A stretch of 64,000 nucleotides of DNA from Sarocladium kiliense (Eukaryota; Ascomycota; Sordariomycetes; Hypocreales; Sarocladiaceae), in the NCBI GenBank assembly GCA_030734395.1, contig JAUZTG010000033.1, positions 80,694-144,693 of the forward strand. Direction: 5' to 3'. This document shows, in pieces, positions 9,893 through 20,655 of this stretch; the stretch's first letter is position 1; each line of letters begins with the position of its first letter. A program made the position numbers and the translations under genes. The notes under the pieces were generated by a model. The model did not search any database. It saw only the letters and a program-made list of their open reading frames with translations, and was not told the origin of the DNA.

Positions 9893-11440
9893 CTAGCTAT
9901 ACTGATCGTTCATAATCGCTAGATATCGCTTGCAACGGATGGTGCATTCATGGTTCAGCCCCAAGACCGCCTCCATCTTCCCCACTATACTTGCCCACAC
10001 ATCTTGTGCTACTTCTTGATTCCCCTCTTCCAACCGGATCAAAGCCAGATTGTAAGTGCTGATGAGCACAGTCGGATGCTCAGGTCCTAGTTGGCCACTA
10101 CCTCTCCGTATTGCCTCAATCATTAAATCAGCTGCAGCTGCCCGTCTTGATTGACTTTGGTCCTTCTCAGCTTGGCCGCGATACATCATGGCAAGATTAG
10201 ACATAGCAAGGATGGTGTCAGGATGGTTCTCTCCCAATACCTCTATGCTCGTCGCCAAAACTTTCCTCCCAAGCTCCTCCGCTATGTCAAGGTGCTCTGT
10301 CTTTGCAAATCCCCCGGCAACATTAGACATCCAAGTGAGAACGGAGGGATGCTTGTCGCCTAAGAAGCGACTTTTCTGGAAGAGGTCTCTCGACAGTTCC
10401 ATGGCATCCTTGGTCTTGCCTGTCTCCAGGTATGACAGAGCGAGATTCCCCATGCAAGTGAGTGTTTCCGGGTGCTTCGGGCCTAAATTTTCGATGTTCT
10501 TCTCTAAGACTTGTTCTTCAAGAGACTCCGCCTCTTTGTGTCGTTGTAGCTGGTGATAGACTAATGCCAAGTTGCCGAGAGCGCTAATGGTGTCAGGGTG
10601 TGTCTCCCCCAAAACCCGCTTCATAGTCTCTAGTACCACTTCCCCACTTTGTCGTGCCTCATCATATCGACCCCGCAGACTGATAGTATGGGAAAGTTCG
10701 GCTTTAGACATGAGCGTGCTGGGATGCTCCTGGCCCAGCAACTTCTCTCTCGCCCGAGTGACGTTCAGTCCCATTTCCTCGGCACTTGCGTATCGACCTT
10801 GACTACGATAAGTCAAAGCCAGATCAGCCATGCAGGAAATTGTTGCTGGATGCTCTTCGCCAGAAACCAGCTTTTTTATGTCTACCATCTGAAGCTGCAA
10901 CTGCTCTGCTTCGCCATAGCGGCCTTGGGCCTTGACAGCCGTAGCCAAATTGGCTATGGTTGACAATGTATGATCATCATCGATGCCAAGCTCTTGCTTC
11001 ATCATAGCCAAAGTCGGGGAGATGATTTGCTCCGCTTCCTTCCATTTGCCCTGACCGATGTAGATCGCAGCTAAGTCAGCTGTAGAGGCAAGTGTATCAC
11101 GGTGGCGCTTTCCCAAGACTCTCCTTCTCATGCTCATAGTCTGAACGACTAGTTTCTCAGCATCTGAGTAGCGACTCTGTTCTGCGAGAATACGCGACAG
11201 ATTGGCCATAGACGTGAGCAAGTCTGGGTCTGTCGCAGGCAGTACCCTCCTCTTGAATTCCAGTACTTGGGTCGCCAGTGTTTCGGCTTCTTGATATCGA
11301 CCACGATACCTATGCGTAGAGGCTAGTTCAGCCATGCACGCGATCGTTCTCGGGTCTTCCTCACCCAGTGTGGCTTTCATCTTCTGGAATGTTTGCAATA
11401 GTAAACACCCTGCGTCCTCGTAACGAGCCAGGCGTGTCAA
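9893..11440 (-). CDS. Tetratricopeptide-repeat protein (kinesin-light-chain-type TPR), 5'-truncated
   Basis: An open minus-strand frame of about 515 codons made almost wholly of about eleven 42-residue TPR units. Each has the pattern A..LA..Y..QGRY.EAE.L..Q.......LG..HP.T...M.NLA. Such TPR arrays usually form the sensor half of fungal NB-ARC or PNP_UDP STAND proteins, but no nucleotide-binding domain is present. The frame has no ATG at its 5' end; the first in-frame ATG is at 11380. Exactly at 11440 the sense passes into a plus-strand kinase gene, so the 5' end has been cut off. It may be an untranslated fragment or a shortened TPR protein. A paralogue of its last three repeats lies at 15482-16085. 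Confidence 0.7.
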   Translation of the reverse strand: MTRLARYEDAGCLLLQTFQKMKATLGEEDPRTIACMAELASTHRYRGRYQEAETLATQVLEFKRRVLPATDPDLLTSMANLSRILAEQSRYSDAEKLVVQTMSMRRRVLGKRHRDTLASTADLAAIYIGQGKWKEAEQIISPTLAMMKQELGIDDDHTLSTIANLATAVKAQGRYGEAEQLQLQMVDIKKLVSGEEHPATISCMADLALTYRSQGRYASAEEMGLNVTRAREKLLGQEHPSTLMSKAELSHTISLRGRYDEARQSGEVVLETMKRVLGETHPDTISALGNLALVYHQLQRHKEAESLEEQVLEKNIENLGPKHPETLTCMGNLALSYLETGKTKDAMELSRDLFQKSRFLGDKHPSVLTWMSNVAGGFAKTEHLDIAEELGRKVLATSIEVLGENHPDTILAMSNLAMMYRGQAEKDQSQSRRAAAADLMIEAIRRGSGQLGPEHPTVLISTYNLALIRLEEGNQEVAQDVWASIVGKMEAVLGLNHECTIRCKRYLAIMNDQYS

Positions 11441-12006
11441 TGTATCGATCGGGGGCGCGCGGCTCGTTATTCAAGGTGCGGTTGACGTCACACGGCTATA
11501 CGCTTGTTGCCAAGGGTATGGAAACCCCTGATCAACAATTCCTACGGCATGAGACTGCCATGTACGACCGGCTCATCGGTATCCAAGGAACGTTTGTCCC
11601 GGTGTGCCTTGGGAACATAGAGCTGGTCCGGCCGTGGAAATCCGACGGCCGCGTCAACTTTCATTTTATGTTTCTCAGTTGGGCCGGCCGATCTTTGCTC
11701 GATTGTTCTGGCTGCTTTGACGAGGCAGCAGTCGCTGATGGGGTTGCCAAAATATTCAAGGCCATGCACAAACTAAGAGTTCTTCACTCTGATGCAGAGC
11801 CACGAAACATCTTATGTGGCGAGGATGGCCAACTCATGGCTGTGGATCTAGAACGTGCGAAGTTTCACGGTCGCCCGCCTCTTAGCGATCTGAGCCCTAA
11901 TGGCAGGACGCGGAAGAGGAAACGAGGCTCTAAAGCACCGAGGGACGAGTTTGCACAAGAACTTGCGAATGTGGTGGAGAAGTGTCGGTCAATTTGGGTA
12001 GAGTGA
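11440..12006 (+). CDS. Protein-kinase-like protein, N-terminally truncated
   Basis: From ATG 11440 the product is 188 residues. It shows a glycine loop (SGARGSLFKV), a putative ATP lysine (TLVAKG), a catalytic loop HSDAEPRNIL in place of HRDxKxxN, and a metal-binding DLE (AVDLERA) in place of DFG. It ends in a basic, charged tail. Fungal genomes carry many such divergent kinase-like genes with HxD and D(F/L)E motifs. The N-terminal part usually found before the glycine loop is missing because the gene is fused head-to-head with the TPR gene on the other strand. Activity is doubtful without the missing N-lobe portion, although the Asp residues needed for catalysis are present. Confidence 0.6.
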   Translation: MYRSGARGSLFKVRLTSHGYTLVAKGMETPDQQFLRHETAMYDRLIGIQGTFVPVCLGNIELVRPWKSDGRVNFHFMFLSWAGRSLLDCSGCFDEAAVADGVAKIFKAMHKLRVLHSDAEPRNILCGEDGQLMAVDLERAKFHGRPPLSDLSPNGRTRKRKRGSKAPRDEFAQELANVVEKCRSIWVE

Positions 12007-12206
12007 AATAAGAATTCAACACAAATCACCACTTAACACTCACACATGCTACCTGCTGCTGGCCGACCTTCCCATAGCGCTAGTTCTAGATGTTTTCTCG
12101 GCGGTACAGGATTACCCTATAACTGTATTTCGTATCCCCTGCTTGTTGGCGAGCTTGTCTTGATACGCTGTTTGGATGTCTCTTATACGTATGTTGCTAT
12201 GCAGAC

Positions 12207-12941
12207 CTATGAGTTTCTCTGCCTCTTTGGCAAGTCCGTCGTCCAGAGGGGTGCGGTCCGTTTGAGGGTTTGGCTGGTTCGTAGCCCCTCCCCGGCAATC
12301 TGGAGCAGGAGATTTCCGATGCGTTCAAGCTTATGATTTATGCTGTGAAACCGTCGGCAACACTCAATACATCCCGAGTCTGACGGTCGTTTGAACGCTG
12401 TCTTGCTCTTTCCGCGGCTGTTGTAGTTGATGTGTACTGTATCACTAGTGGCAGTCGTGGACAACCTGCGAACTCTCTTGGCAGGTCTGCCGTGCCTTGC
12501 GAACTGTGAGAGCTCTCGAGGACCCTGAAAAGATTGTCCCAATGCTCCTGTAGTCAGAGGTAGCGTGTCACGCTTCACCACGCCGAATCAGCTTATCTAG
12601 GTTCAAGTGACGGGAGAGTATTCGGATTCATCATTGGGTCTCACCTCTTGGTAGACAGCGATATCTTCGTCGACAGCAGCCTCGTCATCCCCTTCATCCC
12701 ATTTCTCATTGAAGCAAGTGTTGCCCCTTGGTGCAATGTTGGTATCAGGCTTAATAGTGACGCTGGAGGCTCTCTTTTCCTCCATAGCATCGTCTTCGTA
12801 CGGAGAAGGCTTCCCTCTGATTACGACGTCGAACTGGTTCATTTCGTGACTCTTACAAACGATCGGGTCTGCTTGAGTGCTATCCTTGTGTTGCTTGCTG
12901 CTTACATCGGTGCTGCTTTTGTGTATGCCGCTGTCGTTCAT
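12207..12941 (-). CDS. Hypothetical protein, two exons
   Basis: Exon 1 is 12645-12941 (ATG at 12941) and exon 2 is 12207-12524. The intron has a GTGAGA donor and a TTTTCAG acceptor with a CTGAC site upstream, and the join is in phase, giving 204 residues. The first half is acidic and polar (DEGDDEAAVDEDIAVYQE). The second half is basic (RPAKRVRRL, possibly a nuclear signal) and contains a short Cys pair (CIECC) before an amphipathic helix (HKLERIGNLLLQIAGEG). I do not recognise the family. It lies between the truncated kinase and the DUF3435 remnant. Confidence 0.5.
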
Positions 12942-13598
12942 GTCGAGAGCGTAAGGAGGGAGAGACTTGAATGCTTCTTGGCCGGGAGCACAACCATGGT
13001 GTAGAGGATTGCTTGGGAGAGAAAACGGAAGAGAAGAAGGGGACGAGGACGAGGCACGGCTATCAAAGGCTTATATGGACCTGGATGTGGCGCATATCCA
13101 TGTGACCATCTGCGAGGAGCTTTGGGCATATAGCAGCAAGGGCCGATCTAACCATCTTTACCCCTAATCGGGGTTCTCACTGCAGACAGTGACTGGGGTG
13201 GCGTTGGCTGACCCTTGGGCGTGATAAGTTCTTTCACCCCCCCCCTTTCCTAGACTCCAGGCACCCAACTTTGTAATCAGCCCTGAGTAGTTTGCTGCCC
13301 CTATATCTCTGCAGCAGATAGAGCAAGGGTCTGTGCCGTGTGCATCTCTTCCCACGGTCAAACACGATCCTTATGTCACATTGCCAGAAACGAGCCCTCA
13401 GGTCCTTGAATTTGATCCTCGGTCTGGCCCAATGAACTGTCATTCTCGAAGACGGCCACTATGGCATGAGATACAGAAAGGCCAGGGGTCTGGCCTTGAT
13501 ACAATTGAGTGGGTTGTCGTGATGTGACATGACCACGATGAAATGGGCAGATGCGGAGAATAAAGCGCAGCGAAAGTCTTCGCCGATGAATTCATAAG

Positions 13599-13820
13599 TT
13601 AGCCGTACAAAACTGAAGCAACATGCTCGCCCTGACCTCCAGACATCATATCTATCACGACTGAATAGTCGACCCCAAGTCTGCGGCTCCCCAAACTAGC
13701 CTGTCCCTCGAACATCTCAGTATCCTCGTTGAACCGCAACATAATCGGTAGCCAATCACCATTCGCAGGGGCGCAGGCAACGCGGCTGATGGTATGTACA
13801 TGACCACTACCCTTCACCAC
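13599..13820 (-). pseudogene. Possible last exon of an unknown small protein
   Basis: The minus-strand frame contains protein-like sequence (NGDWLPIMLRFNEDTEMFEG, then SRRLGVDYSVVIDMMSGGQG) and ends in a stop at 13599. It begins with GTG directly after a CTGCAG that could be a splice acceptor, and no upstream exon can be placed before the DUF3435 fragment. It could be a remnant of an unrecognised small protein. Low certainty. Confidence 0.25.
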
Positions 13821-13887
13821 TGCAGCAGTCTACATGAAGGCATGCTTTGCGTTGTTAGGGGCGAGGACTGAATAATTTTCATTGCAG

Positions 13888-14945
13888 GGGATGCACCAGA
13901 CTCTGTCCGCGACCAGATTATGCGACAAGATCCTCGCTTCATGACTTTTCAGAATGCCTACCTCAATGAGAACGCCAACTTCGATATCCAAAATGCGTTT
14001 TTGGAAGAAGAAAAGGAAAGCCAGCTTTTTCGATTATTTGCACACGTCAGCCTTACGCGCGATCCCCGCGCCACTGCAGATATGGTACCAGATGAAGTCT
14101 GGGCCAACTTGCCTCCAGACCCAGAGATTACTGAGCTTGAGGAGCAGCGAGCACAACTAAAATCAGGCAATTACCGCATCGAGGGCTGTGAAAATGAAGC
14201 ACAGATCCGGCATATCTCCAATAAGATTCGCACAAAGCGAGCGCAGCTCGACAAGCAGGTCATCAAAGAATACCGCGAAGACTACTTCTACAACCGCCCC
14301 ACCTGGGATATCGAGCGCCAGGCAAAGGGTGGGGAGGAGGAGGAGGAGTACATCGAGCCTGAAATTGATGTACATATTCCAGAGCGTGCCAGGTTGGCAA
14401 ACATGCTCTGCCACCAGCCTGACAACTTGACAGACGATCAATTACTCGAGAAAAGGATCGAGGCCGTCCAACTTATGGTGGATCTATGTGACAAACGCGA
14501 AACTGTCAAGCGTCACCGTATCCAAAGACCGCGGGCGGAACCGCTTGTCAAATCCGAGTCGCGTAGGGCGGAAAGAGAGCGTCAGACCAGCCTCGATCAA
14601 TTCCCACTGCTCATGAAGGCGGAGCAATGCCCAGATTGTATCGGCGACGAGCGACTGTCGTTCGAAGAGCGTACTTTTCGATACGCCCGCTCAACAGTCA
14701 GAAACGATCACTTTGACGACCGGCATCTCGTTGAGCGTGAGCGTGCCCAACAATGTGGGGATAGAATGGTTTGCACACATCCTGCTTGCAGAGCTCTGAA
14801 CCAAGGTCAACACGTTGAGTTCCACGATATGAATCACTTTCGGGCCCATGTTCAAAGGGTTCACCATATCACTTTACGGTCGTCGGATCAAGTGCAGCAG
14901 AGGAGACTGCGCAAACTTAGGCGCCGCAAAATGGCCCAGGAATGA
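13888..14945 (+). pseudogene. DUF3435 (tyrosine-recombinase-like) protein, 3' part only
   Basis: The exon starts after a TTGCAG acceptor at 13887 and encodes about 350 residues up to the stop at 14945. The order of elements fits the C-terminal half of fungal DUF3435 proteins: RQDPRFMTFQNAYLNE, FAHVSLTRDPRA, VPDEVWANLPPDPEI, EYREDYFYNRPTWDIERQA, a CPDC zinc motif, and a C2H2-like finger (CTHPAC...HFRAHVQRVHH). DUF3435 includes the 'captain' recombinases of Starship elements and many other copies. The catalytic core (Arg...HxxR...Tyr) would lie upstream and is absent; upstream DNA carries unrelated sequence. This is therefore a truncated, presumably inactive copy, and no Starship boundary can be claimed from it. 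Confidence 0.65.
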
Positions 14946-15214
14946 TTGTCTGATAAGTTGGAGTGAAACTCAGCGGAGTAGAGTGGGGGAGGGCTCAGGA
15001 TCAGCAACCACGAGCGCTGGGGAAAGGCCACACGATCCTTGCAGGTTCTTGTAATCCAGCGTGCTCAGTAAAGACCGGTGGCCCATAATGAAGATAGCAT
15101 CTCAACATCGACATCCGACATTGATTTAAAGTCCTGTACAAATATAAGCATAAGAGGTGTCTGAGTCTTAGCCAGTGTGCGTTAATTACGGACAACGCAG
15201 CGCAAGGCTCGCCG
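14946..15214. other. Intergenic, nothing recognised
   Basis: Short stretch between the DUF3435 remnant and the second kinase fragment. No feature seen. Confidence 0.3.
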
Positions 15215-15481
15215 AAGCGACTTGAGCTCCGCCACCCAACCATTCTAGAAGATGGGCCACGATCTCCTGGTACTCTGCGGCTCGTTCACATGATGCTTCT
15301 GTCTTGGGCCGGCAACCCTGTCAATACTACTGATGGTGCCCAACCTCGGTTCGTGACGTACCAACAAGACCTAGCCGACCTGCTGGGAGCCATACTTCGA
15401 CTAGGTGTGACCCACGGAGATGTCCGGGAGCCAAACGTATTGTGGTGCAGCGAAACGAATGGACTCATGCTCATTGACCAA
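15215..15481 (+). pseudogene. Kinase-like fragment fused to a TPR fragment
   Basis: The frame reads about RLELRHPTILEDG, then HMMLLSWAG, a catalytic loop HGDVREPNVLW and GLMLID, matching the central part of the same fungal kinase family as 11440-12006. Both the N-lobe and everything after the DFG-equivalent Asp are missing. At about 15480 the sense switches, in another frame, into a TPR protein. So this is a broken kinase piece, not a complete gene. Confidence 0.55.
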
Positions 15482-16085
15482 ACGATTTGGGCGCAAGCAT
15501 CCGGAAACGCTCAAATCCATGAGTAACCTTGCCCTGGCTTACCTGGAGGCTGGCAAGATCGACGCTGCGATGGAACTCTCAGGAAAGGTCCTCGAGCAGA
15601 GCCACTTAGGCGAGAAGCACCCTTCCACTCTCACGTGGATGGCTAATATTGCTGGAGGCTTTGCACAGATGGGGTCTTTCGAGGTTGCTGAGGAGCTCGG
15701 CCAGAAGGTCTTGAGTGCGAGTGCAGAGGTCCTAGGGGAAGATCATCCAGACACCATACTTTGCATGTCTAATCTAGCCATGACCTACCGTGGTCAGGCG
15801 AAGAAGAACCAAAGCTCTCCGGGAATGGCAGCAGCCGCTGAAATGATGATTGAGGTGATACGGCGAGGTACCAGTCGACTAGGACCTGAGCATCTGACTG
15901 TGCTCATTAGCACGTACAACTTGGCTTTGATTCGACTAGAAGAGGGCAAAAGAGAAATTGCGCAAGATGTGTGGGGTAGGATCGTGGGCAAAATGGAGAA
16001 GGGGTTGTGGCCGAGCCATGAGTGCACCGTCCGCTGCAAGCGATACTTAGCAATCATGGACGGAGCCAGCGAACCACGTGACTAG
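15482..16085 (+). pseudogene. C-terminal TPR fragment, paralogue of the gene at 9893-11440
   Basis: Begins abruptly at RFGRKHPETLKSMSNLALAY and runs to a stop at 16085. It covers the last three to four TPR units and the tail (LISTYNLALIRLEEG, CKRYLAIM), clearly homologous to the end of the minus-strand TPR gene at 9893-11440 but in the opposite orientation. It lacks its own start and is preceded without a gap by a kinase fragment in another frame. A fusion transcript is possible in principle, but a decayed fragment is more likely. Confidence 0.6.
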
Positions 16086-16500
16086 CTGCCTCTTACACTA
16101 TCTCGACCAAGAAATGAAATATGCATATTGCCTTCTTATTGCGACACTGAGATCGCACTTACTAGCGACCCGCGCAACTGGCCCTCAGTATTACTTTTCG
16201 TTGCGTGATCAACGAAGGTATGCAGCTCCTGTGACAGAGTTAATCGCCCTGTGGTGGATATTTTGGAACACTGGCTGGCTTCTAATGGCAAGCCACAATT
16301 TTGAGCTAGCTCAAAACTCTCAGCCCAGCATATGGGCAGACTCGCGCGCGTCGCGGCAGGGTGGTTGATATAAATGCCTGCGGGGCATCTGTACGAGGGC
16401 ATCTAGTCACCAATGGAGATTCTGAACAATGGCGATCTCAGACTTGAGCATTAATAGTTCTATTTTTTCCATCATCTTCTACACGTCTCTCTATGTGATC
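16086..16500. other. Intergenic with an 18-bp perfect palindrome
   Basis: No gene seen. The palindrome TTTTGAGCTAGCTCAAAA lies at about 16298-16315. It could be a regulatory site, a hairpin or chance. Confidence 0.4.
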
Positions 16501-18491
16501 TCAACCATTGCTTGTCCCTTCCCGCTCTTCTATCTCCGTAACGTACAGCTGACCATCAACTCTCATCAAGACTGACTTGCACCTGGTGCCACAATCTACA
16601 TCCTGTCCTGGCCTCAAGTCTGCCTCGATATCATGGACACGCCCATTCAACCCTCTATTCACGACTTCTTTGTCGGATATTTGACGAACCCGTACTCGAA
16701 CTTTTCTCTGCTGGCCCTCTTCGCCTGCACTGCCTCCACGCTCAACAAATACCTGGAGCTTATCGCAGGACCGAGCACACACGGTAGCACCAGGCGATGC
16801 ACTCCTCCATTCTGCCGACTCAGGTGGCATCTCAGTTTGTTCGGGAGGACACTCAGGCGTATGGCTCGCGACCACGTTCATGGCCCCATTGAGAGTCGTG
16901 GTCTGTTGCGCAGGCTCATACTCGCCGTTCAACCTCGGGCTTGCCTGTGGTGTACTCGATCCGGCTGCTCTAATAGTCGTTTCACTCCCGTCAGATTCAT
17001 GGCCCACTGCATCCTGATCCTCATCCACTTCCTCCAGCACAGTCAACACGCTATCAACAGTAGCTCTATCAAGCGTCACGCTGCTCTCACAGTCCGCTGG
17101 CTCACACTTGGGGACTTTATGCGGTCCCAGCTGCCTCGTAAAACAGCCACGCAGCAGCATTTCCAGCTTTGTTGCAAAAATATTGTGTGTACCTTCCAAG
17201 GCTGTCGACGGAAGACGCCATCCCGGGTATAGCCTCCCATGAGATCGAGGCTTGACGTACTTCCCCGTCCAGGCCAAAAACGCACCACAGAGGAAACAAG
17301 CATTCTTGCAAGACTCGATAACGCGTGGCCGAGGTTCAATGGCATGTTGCTCCATGTACCAGTACAGTTGCACTTCAGCATGGATCTTTGCACTGCTGTT
17401 TTTGGCTGAAGATAGGCTCCTTTTGAATGTTGTGCGAGAATCGAAACTCCATGAACCTGTCCTTTTGCGAAGTCTCGTTTCCTGATCTGAAGTCATACCC
17501 AGACGGTCCGCGACCATCTTCTGTGTCGTGTCAAGAGGCCGGGGGACATGTCGACGGCTCGCTGCATCCAGAGTTATGCACATCGTCTCGATACGCTGAA
17601 AATTGGTTATTCGCCTTGACAAACGAACCAATCGCTCCGCACATGTACCGTAACGACCGATCTTGCGTATCTTGTTGAGAATACCGGCAGCTGTCTGTCG
17701 GCTGAAGTTTGCCCTATCCACAGCTAGCAAGGCCTCGTCTCTCAAGACAACAGCTGTCATTGGTGCATCAGCCATCACTTTGCAAGACCCGATCAAGTCC
17801 TGAATCGCATTATCCAATATGAGAGTAGACTTGTGGAGTTTGATTGCTTCATCATCAACGGTCTCCAGCCTGGAGTGCAACTGCCTGGCGCGTTTGCGAA
17901 ACGTCTTTGTTCCATTGACGTCTTTTACCTGTTGAACGAGGTCGATGACTTGTGAGATTCGATTTGAAAAGGGTATTCCAGAACTTGTCTTGGTTCTTTC
18001 AACTATTCTCGTTCTGCACATTCGAACAATTTGAGCAAGCACCTTTTCCTCAAGATCCACTCGCGAGGCTAAGATCTTGTAAGTCAGACGTTGCCCTTGA
18101 ATAGGAACGAAAGAGTGCCAAACTCACTCATTGATGCTCTTCTCATCAAGTTTCCCAGCTCATCAAACCCTCGTTTGACTTGTCCTAAGTATACTGCATC
18201 CGGTCCCTTCGGCGTCGAATTCGCTGCCACGAGAATGCGCAAAGAGCCACCTGCTAGCTCCTGGACAGCGACGGCTGTGATATTGGAAATGTCGTCTTCT
18301 ATGCTAGAGAGAAACGCCATGTCCGACACAAACTCTTTTTCTTGCTCCAAAGTAAGCTCGTGGCCACTGTGCAAGTCGCCCCTCTGGAATGATGTGTCTG
18401 ACGGTGGAGGAGCAGATGGGACATCGCCGAGAATATGCAGTAAGGCAATGTCCTCGGCGATTCTCAGCTGTATATCTGGATCAATTGACAT
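16501..18491 (-). CDS. OTT_1508-like deaminase-fold protein, two exons
   Basis: Exon 1 is 18128-18491 and exon 2 is 16501-18068. The 59-nt intron has a GTGAGT donor and an ATCTTAG acceptor after a CTGAC site, and the phase fits. Predicted length is 643 residues. Around residue 350 lies HAEVQLYWYMEQH, followed some 25 residues later by ESCKNACFLCGAFLAW and then HGRLYPGW. This H-A-E and CxxC arrangement is the zinc site and catalytic Glu of the cytidine deaminase fold. The spacing and the HGR(L/F)YP motif are typical of the fungal OTT_1508-like deaminase family. The N-terminal 340 residues are helical and unassigned; the C-terminal region is Ser/Thr/Glu-rich and likely disordered. Family members have been proposed to act on nucleic acids in conflict settings; the substrate is unknown. 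The gene looks intact. Confidence 0.75.
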
Positions 18492-19691
18492 GACCTAAAG
18501 CCTCAGAATGGGAAGGACATCAACAAGAAGGAACAAAACCAGGCCGCCATTAAAAGTCACAGTTACGGTGCAGAGTAGTCGCCCTCAGCAATGACCTCCC
18601 CTCTCCCCCTCTTCCCCTCTACCAAAAGCCAATTCAACACTGCGCTCTCCCCACGGACACCTGCATTATCACACCATATTTCTGCTGCATTCCGGCGAGA
18701 AACCCAGCGCGGATCGTTCGAGCCCAGCTCGCCTGCATCCTGCGGGAGGCCGACCATTGCGTTGGGCATCCAGCGCCTGTAGCCAATAGCAACGGCCATC
18801 ATCGGCCCGCCTCCTGCAGGTCGCCACAGCCTGGCGGCAAGAGAGGTTGCCTGGCATTTGAAGGCAGCTGAGGCATTCTTCTATCTTCATCTTCAACTAG
18901 AAACCAGCAGAGGAAAATGATCGAGAATAGTGCTATTCGGAAAAGACAGGATGTAGCTCATATGGACGTTTCTAATGTCATGGCGCTCATGATCTCATCA
19001 AGTTCATCAAGAAGAAAGAAAGAAATGAAAGGGAGATGGACAGCGATGGTCTTTCTCTCTCTCAAACAGCCCCAGGATCTTCGTCCAACCGTCTACTCCA
19101 AAACATGCCATTCGCGGGCGACGTTGGCATACGTATGCGCGATGCCGCCCGGGTTCGTTGGTCCTAGTGCTTTCGCGTCCCTGACCATCTTAAGCGTTAT
19201 CTTATTAGCCTCGAGCCCCTCTTTAGCTATATTATTAGCTCTCCGCGCAGCAAGTCCACAAGTAGGTTTGAATCTCCCTAAAACTGGCACAGTAGCATGA
19301 GACAGCAAGCCGACTGGTCAGCCAGCCTTAGAAACTCATTCCTATCCCGGTTGTGGTTCGTTGATGGTAATTCATGTCATCGTTTCTCTCATAAGAGGTA
19401 CATTAGAAGAAACGGAGTGCCGGATCGGTCAGCCATTAAGTGGGCAGGTCAAACGGTTCAGTTCAGCGGAAGTCTAGCGCTAATACCTCATTATTATGAT
19501 AAGATGGCTTAAAGTGGCTGACATGTGGCTCGTGCACAGTCCAGATCTGCGTGGCTCAGCACTTTGTGGCGCTATTGTCAATAATTGCCATAAATCTCCA
19601 TGAATGCAGCCATCCACTTGTGGCCGCTCTATCCCTGGATTCAAAAAGCAGCCTTGGATTGCGAAGTACCGAAATGAGACATCTGATTCCG
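18492..19691. other. Intergenic, no gene supported
   Basis: About 1.2 kb between the deaminase gene and a TPR remnant. Several short frames exist on both strands but none shows a domain, splice pattern or homology I recognise. A short AT-rich patch with TAGCTATATTATTAGC lies near 19215-19240. Confidence 0.35.
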
Positions 19692-19905
19692 CTAGGATAT
19701 GCTCCCTACCCATTTGCTAAGCAGCAGTCCTGAGACTTGCCTTGATGGGTGTGACGGCCGCATGACCTGGGATTTGATGGCTATCACGTACTCGAGAAGC
19801 TCGACTGCCTCTTGCACTTGCCCATTGGTTTCGTACGCTCCGGCGAGTTCGTGTTGGGATGCCAGTCGTGAAGAGTGACTCCCGGCCAGCGTCGTCTCCC
19901 CAACA
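19692..19905 (-). pseudogene. C-terminal fragment of an NB-ARC/TPR-type protein
   Basis: The minus-strand frame reads SQHELAGAYETNGQVQEAVE, then LLEYVIAIKSQ and HPSRQVSGLLL before a stop at 19692-19694. The phrase 'SQHELA.AYE.NGQ..EAV.LLE.VV......HPSR..S' is the standard last repeat of fungal NB-ARC-TPR STAND proteins. Nothing upstream extends it. It is a third TPR remnant in this island. Confidence 0.5.
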
Positions 19906-20655
19906 TTGGCGTGCTAGAGAAGCTTCCCGTTGGACCAATAAGTTCCTACAGGGCTTGGCTTTCCATAACTTTATGTACACTGCAATCGAACCAATGATGG
20001 TATTTTGTTTTCAAGCCTCTGTGGTAGCCTGCCTGCGAGTGCATGCGTTTCTAACCTCAAGTAACATGAGTCCGTCACGATGTCGAACAATATTAACTCC
20101 AGGAATGCAAGATTGCCTTGCGCATTTATACATTCGAATTGATAGATCGCCGAACAAGGCTAGCCGAGACAAGCCGACTACTCTCTTACGGGGCGGGATT
20201 CAGGAGCGCACTGTGCTCACTGTTCGTCTGGTGTACCTGACGTCCATGACGCCAGCCCCGTACCAAGGACCAAGCCGACGGCTCAAGCCGCCCCTACAGT
20301 GGACCTGCTACGATACTGCCGGCAACTTTGCTCATGAGTGACAAGCTAGGGACATCGTATGGGCTATCATAGGCGATGATGTTGGTCATTAAATGCAGAT
20401 GTGCGAGCCTGTCCCTGGCGTAGGTGATGTCCAGGTCCTTGGCGATCGATGCTATTGGTCTTGCAAGCGCCCTGCAGTTGCCCCCTCAGGTCTTGCGCTG
20501 GCCCAACGAGATTTTCACCCCGCGATGCTGCCGCTCCTAAAGCTACCACACGCAATGGTGTGCCCCAAACCCAGGTCCTCGTTGCGAACAGAATCGATTT
20601 CGCTGATGTCGTCATACCGCGTACCGAGATACTGAATGCCCTATTCTTTGCGAAC
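19906..20655. other. Upstream region of the NACHT-WD40 gene with antisense coding-like remnant
   Basis: On the minus strand, about 20270-20640 carries coding-like pieces in more than one frame (for example IASIAKDLDITYARDRLAHL and YDDISEIDSVRNEDLGLGHT) without a continuous frame. They look like an unidentified decayed gene overlapping the promoter and 5' region of the STAND gene. Confidence 0.3.

Noticed and set aside
13888..14945. Calling the region a Starship element
   Set aside because: Only the C-terminal half of a DUF3435 protein is present. No recombinase core, no element boundary and no target site were seen.
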